In this document: positions 16,885 through 24,226 of the stretch, piece by piece
Numbering within the stretch: the first letter of the stretch is position 1
How the letters are laid out: the number at the start of each line of letters is the position of its first letter
Source: an uncultured Anaerolineales bacterium
GTDB lineage: Bacteria; Chloroflexota; Anaerolineae; UBA4142
DNA length: 32,995 nt
Assembly (NCBI GenBank): GCA_903825565.1
Contig: CAIKBD010000179.1
Span: 1-32,995 of the forward strand
Reading direction: 5' to 3'
Position numbers and translations under genes: made by a program
Notes under the pieces: generated by a model
What the model was told of the DNA's origin: nothing
What the model saw: only the letters and a program-made list of their open reading frames with translations
Database searches by the model: none

Positions 16885-17385
16885 CTACGGTTGCTTTCCG
16901 CCAGACGAATCGGACGGGAGGAAATCAGCGAGCGATGGGCGCGGGGACGCCGTGCCGGTTGATCCGGCATTGCCGCCCTGATCTGCCGACAACAGATCGG
17001 CGAGGTTCGTCGTGCCGGGCGAGGTGGATGGGGATGGCGCAGAGGTTGGCGACGACGACGGCGCGGTGGAATGATCGGCGCCGCCGCCGAACACTCCATC
17101 CATCGCCTGATTGAAGAAATCGCCGATGGTGTTGCGAACCGCGTTGCCGCCGGACGTGGCGGGCGTCGTGGGCGTGCTCACGCCCCACAAATCCTTGAAC
17201 CCATTGCTCGCCGCCGCCGCGCCCGCGCCTGCGCCGGTTGCTACGTTGCCGGCGTCGCGCGGGAGATTGCCGTCGGCATTGCAGACCACGCACGTTTGCG
17301 TGATCGCTTGCCAGCCGCCGTTTGCCCACAGCGTTGCGACTGTGTGATACCAGGGTAACCAATTTTGCAACAAGAAATGATCCAT
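16885..17385 (-). CDS. Low-complexity Gly/Ser/Pro/Thr-rich protein, first gene of the prsW-like operon
   Basis: The product is 166 residues with ATG at 17385 and a strong AAAGGAGG site. The N-terminal 40 residues are ordered-looking (MDHFLLQNWLPWYHTV) and contain a Cys-x-x-Cys (CVVC, 32-35). The rest is a low-complexity Ala/Gly then Ser/Pro/Thr tail. There is no clear signal sequence. I do not recognise a family. Its position as first gene before a PrsW-type protease makes it a candidate substrate or partner, which is inference only. Confidence 0.65.
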   Translation of the reverse strand: MDHFLLQNWLPWYHTVATLWANGGWQAITQTCVVCNADGNLPRDAGNVATGAGAGAAAASNGFKDLWGVSTPTTPATSGGNAVRNTIGDFFNQAMDGVFGGGADHSTAPSSSPTSAPSPSTSPGTTNLADLLSADQGGNAGSTGTASPRPSLADFLPSDSSGGKQP

Positions 17386-17428
17386 CGTGCGCCTCCTTTG
17401 AGCATGAAGTGATCTGCGTTTCCCGTCG

Positions 17429-17456
17429 ATCTTATTCTACCGCAGATTCGCGCCAA
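17429..17456 (-). promoter_or_regulatory. Possible promoter of the prsW-like operon
   Basis: On the - strand, TTGGCG (17451-17456) is followed after 16 bases by TAAGAT (17429-17434), about 45 bases before the ATG at 17385. The match is modest, and TAGAAT nearby is an alternative -10. Confidence 0.35.
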
Positions 17457-17542
17457 ATGCTAGATGAATTTTAGCCCATTCTAAACCGGCAAGTTGAGGC
17501 GCAAATGAGAGTGATGTAATCGCGCTGTAAAATTTTCCCAAG

Positions 17543-17580
17543 AAAAAACTGGGAGGATCGCCGAGGCGAAACCTCCCAGT
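17543..17580 (-). terminator. Rho-independent terminator of the 17632 lipoprotein gene
   Basis: Read on the - strand, ACTGGGAGG (17572-17580) pairs with CCTCCCAGT (17548-17556) across a 15-base loop. It is followed by a run of T (complement of 17543-17548). It separates the large lipoprotein gene from the prsW-like operon. Confidence 0.85.
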
Positions 17581-17587
17581 TTGAACC

Positions 17588-17615
17588 GTAGAGACGTTGC
17601 ATACAACGTCTCTAC
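17588..17615. repeat. Short inverted repeat, intergenic
   Basis: GTAGAGACGTTG (17588-17599) and its exact inverse CAACGTCTCTAC (17604-17615) are separated by CATA. There is no T-run on either side. It lies just before the terminator of the - strand lipoprotein gene. The sequence looks like a dispersed genomic repeat unit rather than a regulatory site. Confidence 0.7.
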
Positions 17616-17631
17616 AATATCCGAATTGCGT

Positions 17632-20600
17632 CTAACGCGTGTAATGGATCGTGTTCCCGCGAATGATCAGCCGCACGAACGAATAGTACGCTTTGCCGTC
17701 CGGCGCGCGCTCTTGCGAGAAGAAAGTATAGTGCACCACGTCCGCCAATTCCGGCTTGCCGTTCACTTGGTTGGTCGTGTCATACGTTGCCGCGAGTTTG
17801 TGGAGCGCGGCGGGGTCAAACCCTACTTCAAATTTACCGTTCGTCACCGGCAACGTGCCCTGCGCCAGCACCGCGCCGGGAATCACCGCGGCGTAGTGCA
17901 CGGTGGCGGCGGTGCTCGCGCCGATAAATTTCGTGCCCTTGGTCGGATCGAACTTGGAGAGCGGCGGCAGATCGAACGTGAGGGTTGGCGCGTTCGCCGG
18001 GCGATTTGCGTCAATCACATAGATCACGCCGCCGTCCGGCGACATTCCCGGCACGAGCGCCTGGTAGCCGTTCCACACGCCGTTCACCGTGTAGCGGTAC
18101 ACGCCCGGCACATCGAGCGCCCAGCGATCCTTGCCCGCCCACGAGCCGGTTGCGTCGCCGGTGCCTTGTGCGACGACTTGACGCCCGTCGGGATAAAAGA
18201 GCGTGAAGGTCATTTCCACCGGCACCATCGGATCGATCTGGAACGCCGGCGTAAACGTCGTGCCTTGATCGTACACCATGCCGGGGCGCGCGTTCATCGC
18301 CAAAAAGATGCGCGCCTTTTCGCCGGTGGAACCCAGGATTTCTTCCGCACCCGGCGCAATCACGCGGTTGTTTTTCGAGCCCTTGGGGAGGATGAACGCG
18401 TTTGCCATATAGCCGGCGTACACCGGCGTTTGACCTGGCTTGCGCACGACGACGCCGCCGAGTAAGCGATAAATATCGCCGGGCGAATCGCCGTTGCTCG
18501 ACGCGTTGATCTGCCCGCCGAAATTTGTGTTGGTCGTGGGCCAGTACGGCGCGCGCGTGCCATCCTCGCCGACGAGAAAGCGGCCCATAAACCCAGGGCG
18601 CGGCGCGCCGGCGTAAAAGTACATCCAATCGGTGATGTATTCCGGGAACAGGTGCGGCGAATAGCCGTTGCTCGTTTGCAGTTTGACGTTCGTCAAACCG
18701 ATGCCTTGAATCGCCGGATCATACCCCTTGGGGTTGACCTTGTAATCGAACGAGAGCACCGGCTCGATCTTGTTCGCGCCCTGATATTCCGCCGCGATCA
18801 ACAGCACGTCGCCGGCGTTGTACGGAAAGTTGATGTGATCGAGTTGTTGCGTGTCGCTCGCCTTGTCCGCCCAACCTTCAAAATTCGTTTCGCCGCGTGC
18901 GACGAGTTTATCTTTCACCTTGACCATTTTGCCGTGCGCGACAATCGGCGTATCTTCGGGATAAATTACGCCGGCGTGCCGCATAGACTCGACCCAGAGA
19001 TGCCCGTCGGCGTCCGTGTACTGTGCGAACACCTGCGCGACGTACTCGCCCGGCGCGTCGAACGGCAACGGCTTCATCCCTTGCGCCGCGCCGAAAATTC
19101 CGCCGGGCGATGCTTTGCCGGAGTACGAAATGGTGCGCGGATTTTTCGGATCCGAATTGACGTAGAGTGTCGCCGTCACTTGGACATCGGCGGGTACCGC
19201 CGGCGCAAAGCCAATGTCGCGCCCGTAGCGATTGCCGACCGGATACGCTTGCCCCTGGAATGTCGCCGTTGCCAGCGTCATGCGTTTTGCGATCCAAAAT
19301 TTGTACGTGCCGCCGCCTTCGTACCGATTGCCGAACGTATCCGCGATCCAGCCGGTTGCTTTGACGGTGTACTGTCCGTACAGCGGCGGTTTCCATTGGG
19401 TGAACTTGGCGTTCTTGGTCGTGATCCCTGCGCCGGCTTTGGCGACGAACGGCGCTTTGCCCAGGTCAACGATTTTGCCATCGGGCTGGGTCACTTGGAG
19501 CGCGAGTTCGCCTTTGCTGTAATTCCAAGCGATGTTTTGGCGGTCGCTGATCGTATCCGCCGGGAATTGCGGTTCGAGCGAATAGGCAATTACATTCTTC
19601 GGATTGTTCTCGTCGTACATCGGCAGGATGATGTCGTCGGGAATGAGGTTGCGATTCGAGAGCGCGAAATTTTTACGATCCTCTTCCGCGATCACGCCGC
19701 GATAACCGTTGGAATTATAGTTGCCGAGCAAGACCCAGGGTACGCGCGGTTTGATCGCCGTCGCATCTATGAATTTACCGCTGATGTGTTTGCCGTTTGC
19801 CAAGATGATCGGTGAGTAGGATTCGGAATCGCATGGACCTTTGGGGAAACCGCGACGCGCAAAGGCGTCGGCGTTGAGGTTGGCTTGGCGTTTGTTCGCC
19901 GTGATGCCGTAATCGAACCGGAGACGATACACACCGGGCGGCAAATCATCCGGCAATTTGGTCGAGAGGTTGAACGTGGCGACCTGGGTCGTTTCGATTT
20001 TTTGGGTGGCGGTAAGCGGGACGGTTACGAGTTCGTCCACCGGTGTGCGAAAGCCGTAGCCGAAACGTTTTGTCACCGCGCCTTGCACGCCCCCTTCGAT
20101 ACCCAAACCGGTCGGCGTGAGTAACGTGGACATTTTTTCGTCGCTGGGCAAACGCAGGATGCCGTCCGCGTCGAACGTGCGCTCGGCGGTGACGAGCAGG
20201 ATCAAGCCATCGACCTTGATATTTTTTGCCGCGAATGCCGCGAGCATCGTTTGCGGAATTTTCAATTTCGTTTGGATTTGGAGCGGCGAACCTGGGTTCC
20301 ATTTTGCTGGCGTTGCCGTTACATCGGCGAACCAAGTGCCGAGTTCGGTTGTGCCGCTATCACTGAATTGCACCTGGCTCAATTCGGCGTCGCCGTTCAG
20401 CGGTGGCAGATTCGCGCTCGTTGCTTTGGTTGGTGTTGCGGCGGCTTTGGGCGCGACGGTTGGTTTCGGCGCGTCGTTTTTTGCCGCTGTGGTTGGTTTC
20501 GGCGCGTCGCTTTTTGCTACTACGGTTGGCGCGCTTGTTGGTGCAGGCGGGACCGAGGTCGGCGCGGGTGCGGAGCACGCGACGAGCGCGCACAAGATCA

Positions 20601-20637
20601 GCGCGGTGAAGAACACAAATCGAAATTGGCGTTGCAT
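17632..20637 (-). CDS. Large secreted lipoprotein, function unknown
   Basis: ATG 20637 is chosen because it follows GGGAGGCACC and opens a type II signal peptide with lipobox LVAC (Cys21); an upstream in-frame start at 20685 would spoil the signal. The product is 1001 residues. After a Pro/Thr/Lys/Ala linker with repeated AAKNDAPKPT-like units (about 25-75), the rest is mostly beta-strand-rich with many Gly/Asp/Pro turns, as in stacked beta-sandwich domains. Segments such as GVYRLRFDYGI, GQYTVKATGW, GEYVAQVFAQY and GVYRYTVNGVW recur with a common G-x-Y-x-x-x-(V/F) pattern, suggesting four or more related domains. No catalytic motif is recognised. It has its own terminator and is apparently a single-gene unit. 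Confidence 0.75.
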   Translation of the reverse strand: MQRQFRFVFFTALILCALVACSAPAPTSVPPAPTSAPTVVAKSDAPKPTTAAKNDAPKPTVAPKAAATPTKATSANLPPLNGDAELSQVQFSDSGTTELGTWFADVTATPAKWNPGSPLQIQTKLKIPQTMLAAFAAKNIKVDGLILLVTAERTFDADGILRLPSDEKMSTLLTPTGLGIEGGVQGAVTKRFGYGFRTPVDELVTVPLTATQKIETTQVATFNLSTKLPDDLPPGVYRLRFDYGITANKRQANLNADAFARRGFPKGPCDSESYSPIILANGKHISGKFIDATAIKPRVPWVLLGNYNSNGYRGVIAEEDRKNFALSNRNLIPDDIILPMYDENNPKNVIAYSLEPQFPADTISDRQNIAWNYSKGELALQVTQPDGKIVDLGKAPFVAKAGAGITTKNAKFTQWKPPLYGQYTVKATGWIADTFGNRYEGGGTYKFWIAKRMTLATATFQGQAYPVGNRYGRDIGFAPAVPADVQVTATLYVNSDPKNPRTISYSGKASPGGIFGAAQGMKPLPFDAPGEYVAQVFAQYTDADGHLWVESMRHAGVIYPEDTPIVAHGKMVKVKDKLVARGETNFEGWADKASDTQQLDHINFPYNAGDVLLIAAEYQGANKIEPVLSFDYKVNPKGYDPAIQGIGLTNVKLQTSNGYSPHLFPEYITDWMYFYAGAPRPGFMGRFLVGEDGTRAPYWPTTNTNFGGQINASSNGDSPGDIYRLLGGVVVRKPGQTPVYAGYMANAFILPKGSKNNRVIAPGAEEILGSTGEKARIFLAMNARPGMVYDQGTTFTPAFQIDPMVPVEMTFTLFYPDGRQVVAQGTGDATGSWAGKDRWALDVPGVYRYTVNGVWNGYQALVPGMSPDGGVIYVIDANRPANAPTLTFDLPPLSKFDPTKGTKFIGASTAATVHYAAVIPGAVLAQGTLPVTNGKFEVGFDPAALHKLAATYDTTNQVNGKPELADVVHYTFFSQERAPDGKAYYSFVRLIIRGNTIHYTR

Positions 20638-20653
20638 AGGTGCCTCCCATTCG

Positions 20654-20680
20654 AACCTTGCGCGAGCCGGGCGCAAGGTT
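20654..20680 (-). promoter_or_regulatory. Hairpin in the leader of the large lipoprotein gene
   Basis: AACCTTGCGC (20654-20663) and GCGCAAGGTT (20671-20680) form a perfect 10-bp stem with a 7-base loop, about 17 bases upstream of the start codon and directly before the ribosome site (20644-20649). A weaker stem (GCCAA 20681-20685 with TTGGC 20699-20703) adjoins it. It could control translation or mRNA stability. Confidence 0.45.
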
Positions 20681-20788
20681 GCCAAGCCGGACTGAGCGTT
20701 GGCACGCTGGCTCGATCCTATGCAAAGCGAGTTAGCCCGCGATAAACAGAATGTAAAATCATTGTAAATTGCTCACGTGTGCAGGAAT

Positions 20789-20817
20789 TTGCCAAATCAT
20801 CAACTCTTTGCTATAAT
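20789..20817 (+). promoter_or_regulatory. tRNA-Pro promoter
   Basis: TTGCCA (20789-20794), a 17-base spacer, then consensus TATAAT (20812-20817). The tRNA 5' end is 18 bases downstream, a normal distance for a stable RNA leader. Confidence 0.85.
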
Positions 20818-20834
20818 CGTTTGCGTAAGTCAAT

Positions 20835-20914
<80 letters not shown>

Positions 20915-20969
20915 TTCGCAATTTTTCCTAGAAAACCGTGCCCAAATTAAGGCACACCGCGCCCCTAGA

Positions 20970-21002
20970 AATCCTCTCGCCCTACGCGGAGGATTCTTTT
21001 TT
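20970..21002 (+). terminator. Terminator for tRNA-Pro supplied by the element
   Basis: AATCCTC (20970-20976) pairs with GAGGATT (20989-20995), followed by CTTTTTT. It lies over the last codons of the integrase gene on the other strand, and its left arm is part of the partial third att copy. It would end tRNA transcription now that the native terminator is 4 kb away. Confidence 0.6.
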
Positions 21003-21884
21003 GCCCTCGATGCTATTGACCAATGACCGCCCCGCGAACTGTGACCGCACACGCTCCAAGGAGACCGAGAGGTAAATCATCGTCGTCTGAATCTCGGTGT
21101 GCCCCATCAAAAATTGCAGGTCAGTCACTTGACCGCCCGCATCAAGATACTGGGTGGCGAACGTATGCCGCAAAACGTGCGGATGCACTTTGACGCCCGC
21201 TTGCTGGGCGATACGCCGAATGATTTTATAAACGCCGCTATCCGTCAGCCCTTGTCCCCACTTGTCTACAAAGACCAAGTCGCTTGATGATTCGCGCTCC
21301 GCAAGCCACACTCGCAAATACTCCGCCGTAAATTGCCCGAATAAAGCATATCGCTCTTTATCCCCTTTGCCCTGTGCAACGTGCACGACACCGCGCCCCA
21401 AGTCCAAATCCAGCAAAACCAGATTGACCAACTCCGTCACACGCAAGCCCGAATCGAGAAACAACGCCAGAATAGATTTATCACGTGCAGACATCGGCAC
21501 AGCCCACAAGACTTTGACCTGTTCGGGAGACAACGCCTTAGGCAATCGCTTACCCGCTTTGGGAATGGGGAACTTGGAGACCAGAGCATAGGCAATCAGA
21601 CCTTGCCCCGCAAGCCACAGTAAAAAGGACTTGGTGAGTTTCATTCGTTTGTGAATCGTGATAGTCGTCAGTTTGCCCGCGCGCCGAAATTGGTTACGGC
21701 TCCGCAGAGAATCCAGGTAATCGAAAAAATGCTTTTCGCTCAACGCGTCCAAGTCACTGACCCCAACACTCGCAAGCCAAGCAGAAAACAACCGCAGACC
21801 CGAAGAATAATTTTGCAAGGTTTCGGTGCTACAGGTCACTTGCTTGCGTTTTAGGAAAAGGTCAATCGCTTGGGTGAGATTCAC
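20982..21884 (-). CDS. Tyrosine recombinase / integrase (XerC/D-like)
   Basis: I chose GTG 21884 because the family N-terminus ([11 protein letters not shown]) begins there; the frame is open to a second GTG at 21935, which adds 17 residues. With the chosen start the product is 300 residues. An N-terminal SAM-like core-binding domain (1-105) precedes the catalytic domain. The active-site set is complete: Arg148 (SGLRVTEL), Lys173 (GKGDKER), His236 and Arg239 (HPHVLRHTF), His262 (LMGHTEIQT) and nucleophile Tyr271. It integrates and excises the element at the tRNA-Pro att repeats. The start overlaps the end of the rep gene by 23 bases, so the two are translated together. Confidence 0.93.
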   Translation of the reverse strand: MNLTQAIDLFLKRKQVTCSTETLQNYSSGLRLFSAWLASVGVSDLDALSEKHFFDYLDSLRSRNQFRRAGKLTTITIHKRMKLTKSFLLWLAGQGLIAYALVSKFPIPKAGKRLPKALSPEQVKVLWAVPMSARDKSILALFLDSGLRVTELVNLVLLDLDLGRGVVHVAQGKGDKERYALFGQFTAEYLRVWLAERESSSDLVFVDKWGQGLTDSGVYKIIRRIAQQAGVKVHPHVLRHTFATQYLDAGGQVTDLQFLMGHTEIQTTMIYLSVSLERVRSQFAGRSLVNSIEGKKESSA

Positions 21885-22812
21885 GCCACACCAAGACCTT
21901 GTAAGGTGAAGAAATGACCAATTCTGTGACGCCACCCTCTAACGCCAAGGCAACGAACCAGCCCCCGCCCTCTTGCCGCCGTGCTTTCAAAACCTGGGTT
22001 GAGGTCAGCCCCAAATCATCCACATCGCTTTTCAACCACCGCGGCAAACGTTCATACGGCGAAGACGTGAACCACTTGGAAAAGCCATAGCGCCGCTTGT
22101 GGAAGACCGAAAACAAGAACCACCACGCAGGCAACGCCGCCACGTCATCATCATATAAGACTTGCTCATTTTCTAGCACCTTGCCCGCTTTCCAAAGATA
22201 CTTGGCAAGATATTTGAACGCCCGCCCCATATCATCCACTTGGCGAATATCGAGAAATCCGTGCGCCCACCACGACGCCAACAATTTTTTGCTCAAGAAC
22301 GGCGCACCCAAAATTAAAATGTGGTAATGCAACGCGCCGCGCCCTTGCACCTCACTTGCCCAAAAATAGGGCATTACTTCTACCCCACGCCGTTTTGCCC
22401 AAGTCCGCAACGCATTCAAAAATTTTTGAATCGCACTGTCTGCTTTCCAACTCTCCCCAATGCCCGCAAAGGTCAGCGTGATAAATTTGGGACGATACTT
22501 TTTTAAATCACACTTGAAAAATTGTGCCCGCTCCAACCGTTTGACCGTTTGAAACGCATTATTGCGCGCGCCCACACGAGAATACCAAGTCTTGGACATA
22601 TCACCCAGGGTCAACCGCTTGCCCTCTTTATCTGTCACGCATTCCCCAGTTATTGGGTTAACCAAGATGCGCGCTTTTGCCCACGCATTATTTCGTTTTG
22701 CCTTGATGCGCACCGCCAAAATATCAAGTGCAACCTCTTCAAAAAACGCTTGCGTTTGCGCTTCTACCTTGTGTGACTTATTTTGAATATTATCAAGTCG
22801 AGAATTGCCCAT
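21862..22812 (-). CDS. HUH-family rolling-circle replication initiator (Rep)
   Basis: ATG 22812 with AGGGG five bases upstream is preferred over a GTG at 22827. The product is 316 residues. Motif I is FITLTF (110-115). Motif II, the metal-binding HUH, is His162-Tyr-His164 in GRGALHYHILI. Motif III is FKYLAKYLWK, with Tyr201 or Tyr205 as nicking tyrosine (two tyrosines, YxxxY spacing). This layout is shared by Rep proteins of microviruses, inoviruses and rolling-circle plasmids. It would nick the double-strand origin, start rolling-circle copying and reseal. A strong hairpin 14 bases upstream of the gene is a good origin candidate. The C-terminal 100 residues are unfamiliar and may be host-specific. 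Confidence 0.85.
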   Translation of the reverse strand: MGNSRLDNIQNKSHKVEAQTQAFFEEVALDILAVRIKAKRNNAWAKARILVNPITGECVTDKEGKRLTLGDMSKTWYSRVGARNNAFQTVKRLERAQFFKCDLKKYRPKFITLTFAGIGESWKADSAIQKFLNALRTWAKRRGVEVMPYFWASEVQGRGALHYHILILGAPFLSKKLLASWWAHGFLDIRQVDDMGRAFKYLAKYLWKAGKVLENEQVLYDDDVAALPAWWFLFSVFHKRRYGFSKWFTSSPYERLPRWLKSDVDDLGLTSTQVLKARRQEGGGWFVALALEGGVTELVISSPYKVLVWRESHPSD

Positions 22813-22825
22813 CCACACCCCTGTC

Positions 22826-22885
22826 ACGGCGGACGGGCGTTCGGCGCACCCTACGGGCTACCCCGCCGAACGCCCGCCCCGCCGT
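22826..22885. repeat. Long GC-rich hairpin upstream of rep, candidate replication origin
   Basis: CGGGCGTTCGGCG (22834-22846) and its exact inverse CGCCGAACGCCCG (22864-22876) are separated by 17 bases. Outer arms ACGGCGG (22826-22832) and CCGCCGT (22879-22885) extend the stem after a short unpaired gap. It fills the whole gap between the 81-residue gene and rep. No T-run follows, so a simple terminator is unlikely. Nicking by the adjacent HUH Rep in the loop is plausible; a dispersed repeat is the alternative. Confidence 0.6.
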
Positions 22886-23131
22886 TCAACGTTCCCGCAC
22901 GACCGTGTAATCAAAGTCAATCGGTTGCCCACTTTCCTTCGATGCCACACGCACGAACGTTCGCCCTATCGCTTGCGAAACCGACTCAAAAGCCGAAAGC
23001 AACCGCGAACGGTCAGACCCCGTTAGATTTTGCTCCAGCAACGGATGCCACACCGAACCGAAAGCAAAATGCTGGGAATCCACCTTGTGCACAAAAAATT
23101 GAATGAGAAGAATCGAATCATCTGCCATCAT
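22886..23131 (-). CDS. Small protein of the integrated element, function unknown
   Basis: The product is 81 residues, starting at ATG 23131 (a second ATG is at 23128) with AGAGGTGACC just upstream. It is soluble-looking with mixed alpha and beta character and no membrane segment. In order and size it takes the place where filamentous phages and rolling-circle elements carry a small single-strand DNA-binding protein, but I see no diagnostic motif for that, so this is only positional inference. A perfect palindrome GCCCTATATAGGGC (23145-23158) lies immediately upstream and may be a regulatory site. Confidence 0.6.
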   Translation of the reverse strand: MMADDSILLIQFFVHKVDSQHFAFGSVWHPLLEQNLTGSDRSRLLSAFESVSQAIGRTFVRVASKESGQPIDFDYTVVRER

Positions 23132-23157
23132 CTGGTCACCTCTTGCCCTATATAGGG

Positions 23158-23268
23158 CTAGCGTCCCAGGTAACGCGAACGCTTGCGCCCCTGGGAATCA
23201 CGCCACCGCAACACCCGATACACCTTGTAACCTACTTTGAGACTTTCGACCCAGGGCGACGCCCGCGC
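23158..23268 (-). other. Possible -1 frameshift extension of the 23232-23771 gene
   Basis: A second frame overlaps the end of the membrane-protein gene and runs on to TAG at 23158-23160. Entered by a -1 slip at A-AAA-AAG (A9 tract, 23269-23277, then G), it would replace the last dozen residues by ARASPWVESLKVGYK and continue YRVLRWRDSQGRKRSRYLGR. That tail looks like a real conserved basic module, not random coding. GGGC-GTC-GCCC a few bases after the slip could be a small stimulating hairpin. Independent translation from a GTG near 23217 is the alternative. Confidence 0.45.
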
Positions 23269-23771
23269 TTTTTTTTTGGCAACTCGACATCAAAGCCATA
23301 CGCACGCGACCCGCGCGATTTATCGCCTTTGGTTTTGTCACCGAGACCGAACGCCTCCGAAATCGCCGAGACCAAGCCCTCGACACCGTCAGACTGTTCA
23401 ACCAATCGCCGCAGATACGCCAAGAACAAGACGACAATCGGCGCGAACGCAATGACCGCCCGCAAAATCAATTTTTCGTCCGCCGTCATTTGCCCCGCCA
23501 AAGCGACCACCTCAAGATATTGCATAGCCGCCGAGAAAGCCAGGGCAAGCAAAGCCGCAATCGGCGCGCTTGCGTCAGTGCCAATGCTGAACATAGCCAC
23601 GAGAAACGCCAATTCGATGACCGCGCACGTAAACACCGAGAAAGCCAGGTCATTCCCCGAGACGTTCATCGTCACCGCGAATGTCGCCAGCATTGCGCGG
23701 ATGCTTGCCGCCAATTCAATCAAGACCGCAATCACCTTGAGCGTTTCAACTTTCAAGTTTTTGTCTTTCAT
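23232..23771 (-). CDS. Membrane protein with basic tail, integrated element
   Basis: The start is ATG 23771, which overlaps the upstream stop (ATGA) and follows GGAGGCGG; a longer frame to 23810 is shadow. The product is 179 residues. Four hydrophobic segments lie at about residues 11-33, 42-64, 67-88 and 100-122. The tail is highly charged and ends with a Lys/Arg cluster, PKKKRGRRPGSK, that resembles an AT-hook-like or nucleic-acid-binding tail. Family not recognised. The unusual A9 tract coding for this cluster is also a slippery site. It may anchor replication at the membrane or be a structural or immunity protein; I cannot decide. Confidence 0.7.
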   Translation of the reverse strand: MKDKNLKVETLKVIAVLIELAASIRAMLATFAVTMNVSGNDLAFSVFTCAVIELAFLVAMFSIGTDASAPIAALLALAFSAAMQYLEVVALAGQMTADEKLILRAVIAFAPIVVLFLAYLRRLVEQSDGVEGLVSAISEAFGLGDKTKGDKSRGSRAYGFDVELPKKKRGRRPGSKVSK

Positions 23772-23881
23772 TTCAAACCGCCTCCGATAAGATTTTGAAC
23801 GACGAACCAACCCGAGAGCAAGTCAAGCACAATCACGACGACCGCCACGACGACGAACAAGCGAAAGTGTGTTTCGTTCAT
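23768..23881 (-). CDS. 37-residue single-membrane-span protein, integrated element
   Basis: Too short for normal gene calls, but supported by context: ATG 23881 overlaps the upstream stop as ATGA, its own stop overlaps the next start as ATGA, and its 3' end carries the ribosome site (GGAGG) of the next gene. The peptide has a charged N-terminus (MNETHFR), a strongly hydrophobic helix (LFVVVAVVVIVLDLLSGWFVV, about residues 8-28) and a Gly-rich end. Size and topology recall minor coat or holin-like proteins of small phages, but there is no sequence proof. Confidence 0.6.
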   Translation of the reverse strand: MNETHFRLFVVVAVVVIVLDLLSGWFVVQNLIGGGLK

Positions 23882-24075
23882 CCAACCCCTTTGACCAAGT
23901 CGCGCTCAAGCGTTCCACTCAAAGTCCTAATTTGACGTTTCGCGCCCAAGTCGTGGTAAAGTTGCTCAAGCAAACGCACCGCCATTCGCACACCATCGGG
24001 GTTAGGGTTGCTTTGCAATTCGCGCAACTCAACCAACACTTGCCAAACCCGAAACAAAAGCACTCGCCGCGTCAT
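23878..24075 (-). CDS. 65-residue protein, first gene of the element's - strand operon
   Basis: ATG 24075 has a near-perfect ribosome site (TTGGAGGTGAC) and lies about 40 bases after the start point of a consensus promoter (24121-24149). The frame is open further upstream to 24216, but that would cross the promoter. The product is helical and charged (RRVLLFRVWQVLVELREL at the N-terminus), with no membrane span. It is coupled to the next gene by ATGA. Function unknown; as the first product of the repressed operon it may be a regulator or early protein. Confidence 0.65.
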   Translation of the reverse strand: MTRRVLLFRVWQVLVELRELQSNPNPDGVRMAVRLLEQLYHDLGAKRQIRTLSGTLERDLVKGVG

Positions 24076-24103
24076 TTTTGTCACCTCCAAGAGATTTTGG
24101 ATA

Positions 24104-24121
24104 TACTTACATTTGTAAGCA
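24104..24121. promoter_or_regulatory. Candidate operator of the element repressor
   Basis: TACTTACA-TT-TGTAAGCA is an 18-bp imperfect palindrome (one mismatch) that covers the start point of the - strand promoter. The half-site TGTAAGCA is found again at 24199-24206, at the start point of the repressor gene's own promoter. This arrangement suits a repressor that shuts off both divergent promoters. Confidence 0.6.
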
Positions 24122-24149
24122 TTATAACATACCGTATAAATGAAGTCAA
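24121..24149 (-). promoter_or_regulatory. Promoter of the element's - strand operon
   Basis: On the - strand: TTGACT (24144-24149), a 17-base spacer, then consensus TATAAT (24121-24126), preceded by TG as in extended -10 promoters. Directly downstream lies the candidate operator. Confidence 0.85.
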
Positions 24150-24171
24150 GAACAAAAATAAACCAAACAAC

Positions 24172-24206
24172 TTGACAATAAATAACGCTGTGTAATAATG
24201 TAAGCA
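24172..24206 (+). promoter_or_regulatory. Promoter of the element repressor gene
   Basis: TTGACA (24172-24177), 16 bases, AATAAT (24194-24199) with an upstream TGT. An operator half-site TGTAAGCA (24199-24206) overlaps the end of the -10. The leader is only about 20 bases and has AGGGGGA (24217-24223) before ATG 24227. Confidence 0.75.
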
Positions 24207-24226
24207 GTGCATACACAGGGGGAAAG

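Noticed and set aside
18652-19815. 387-codon open frame on the + strand
   Set aside because: Exactly opposite the large lipoprotein gene, with atypical Arg/His/Phe-rich composition. Shadow frame.
21885-21935. Integrase start at 21935
   Set aside because: Residues before 21884 read through the rep gene end and do not resemble the family N-terminus; GAGG abuts the GTG with no spacing. Kept as a possible alternative only.
22826-22885. Rho-independent terminator
   Set aside because: The stem is strong, but no T-run follows on either strand.
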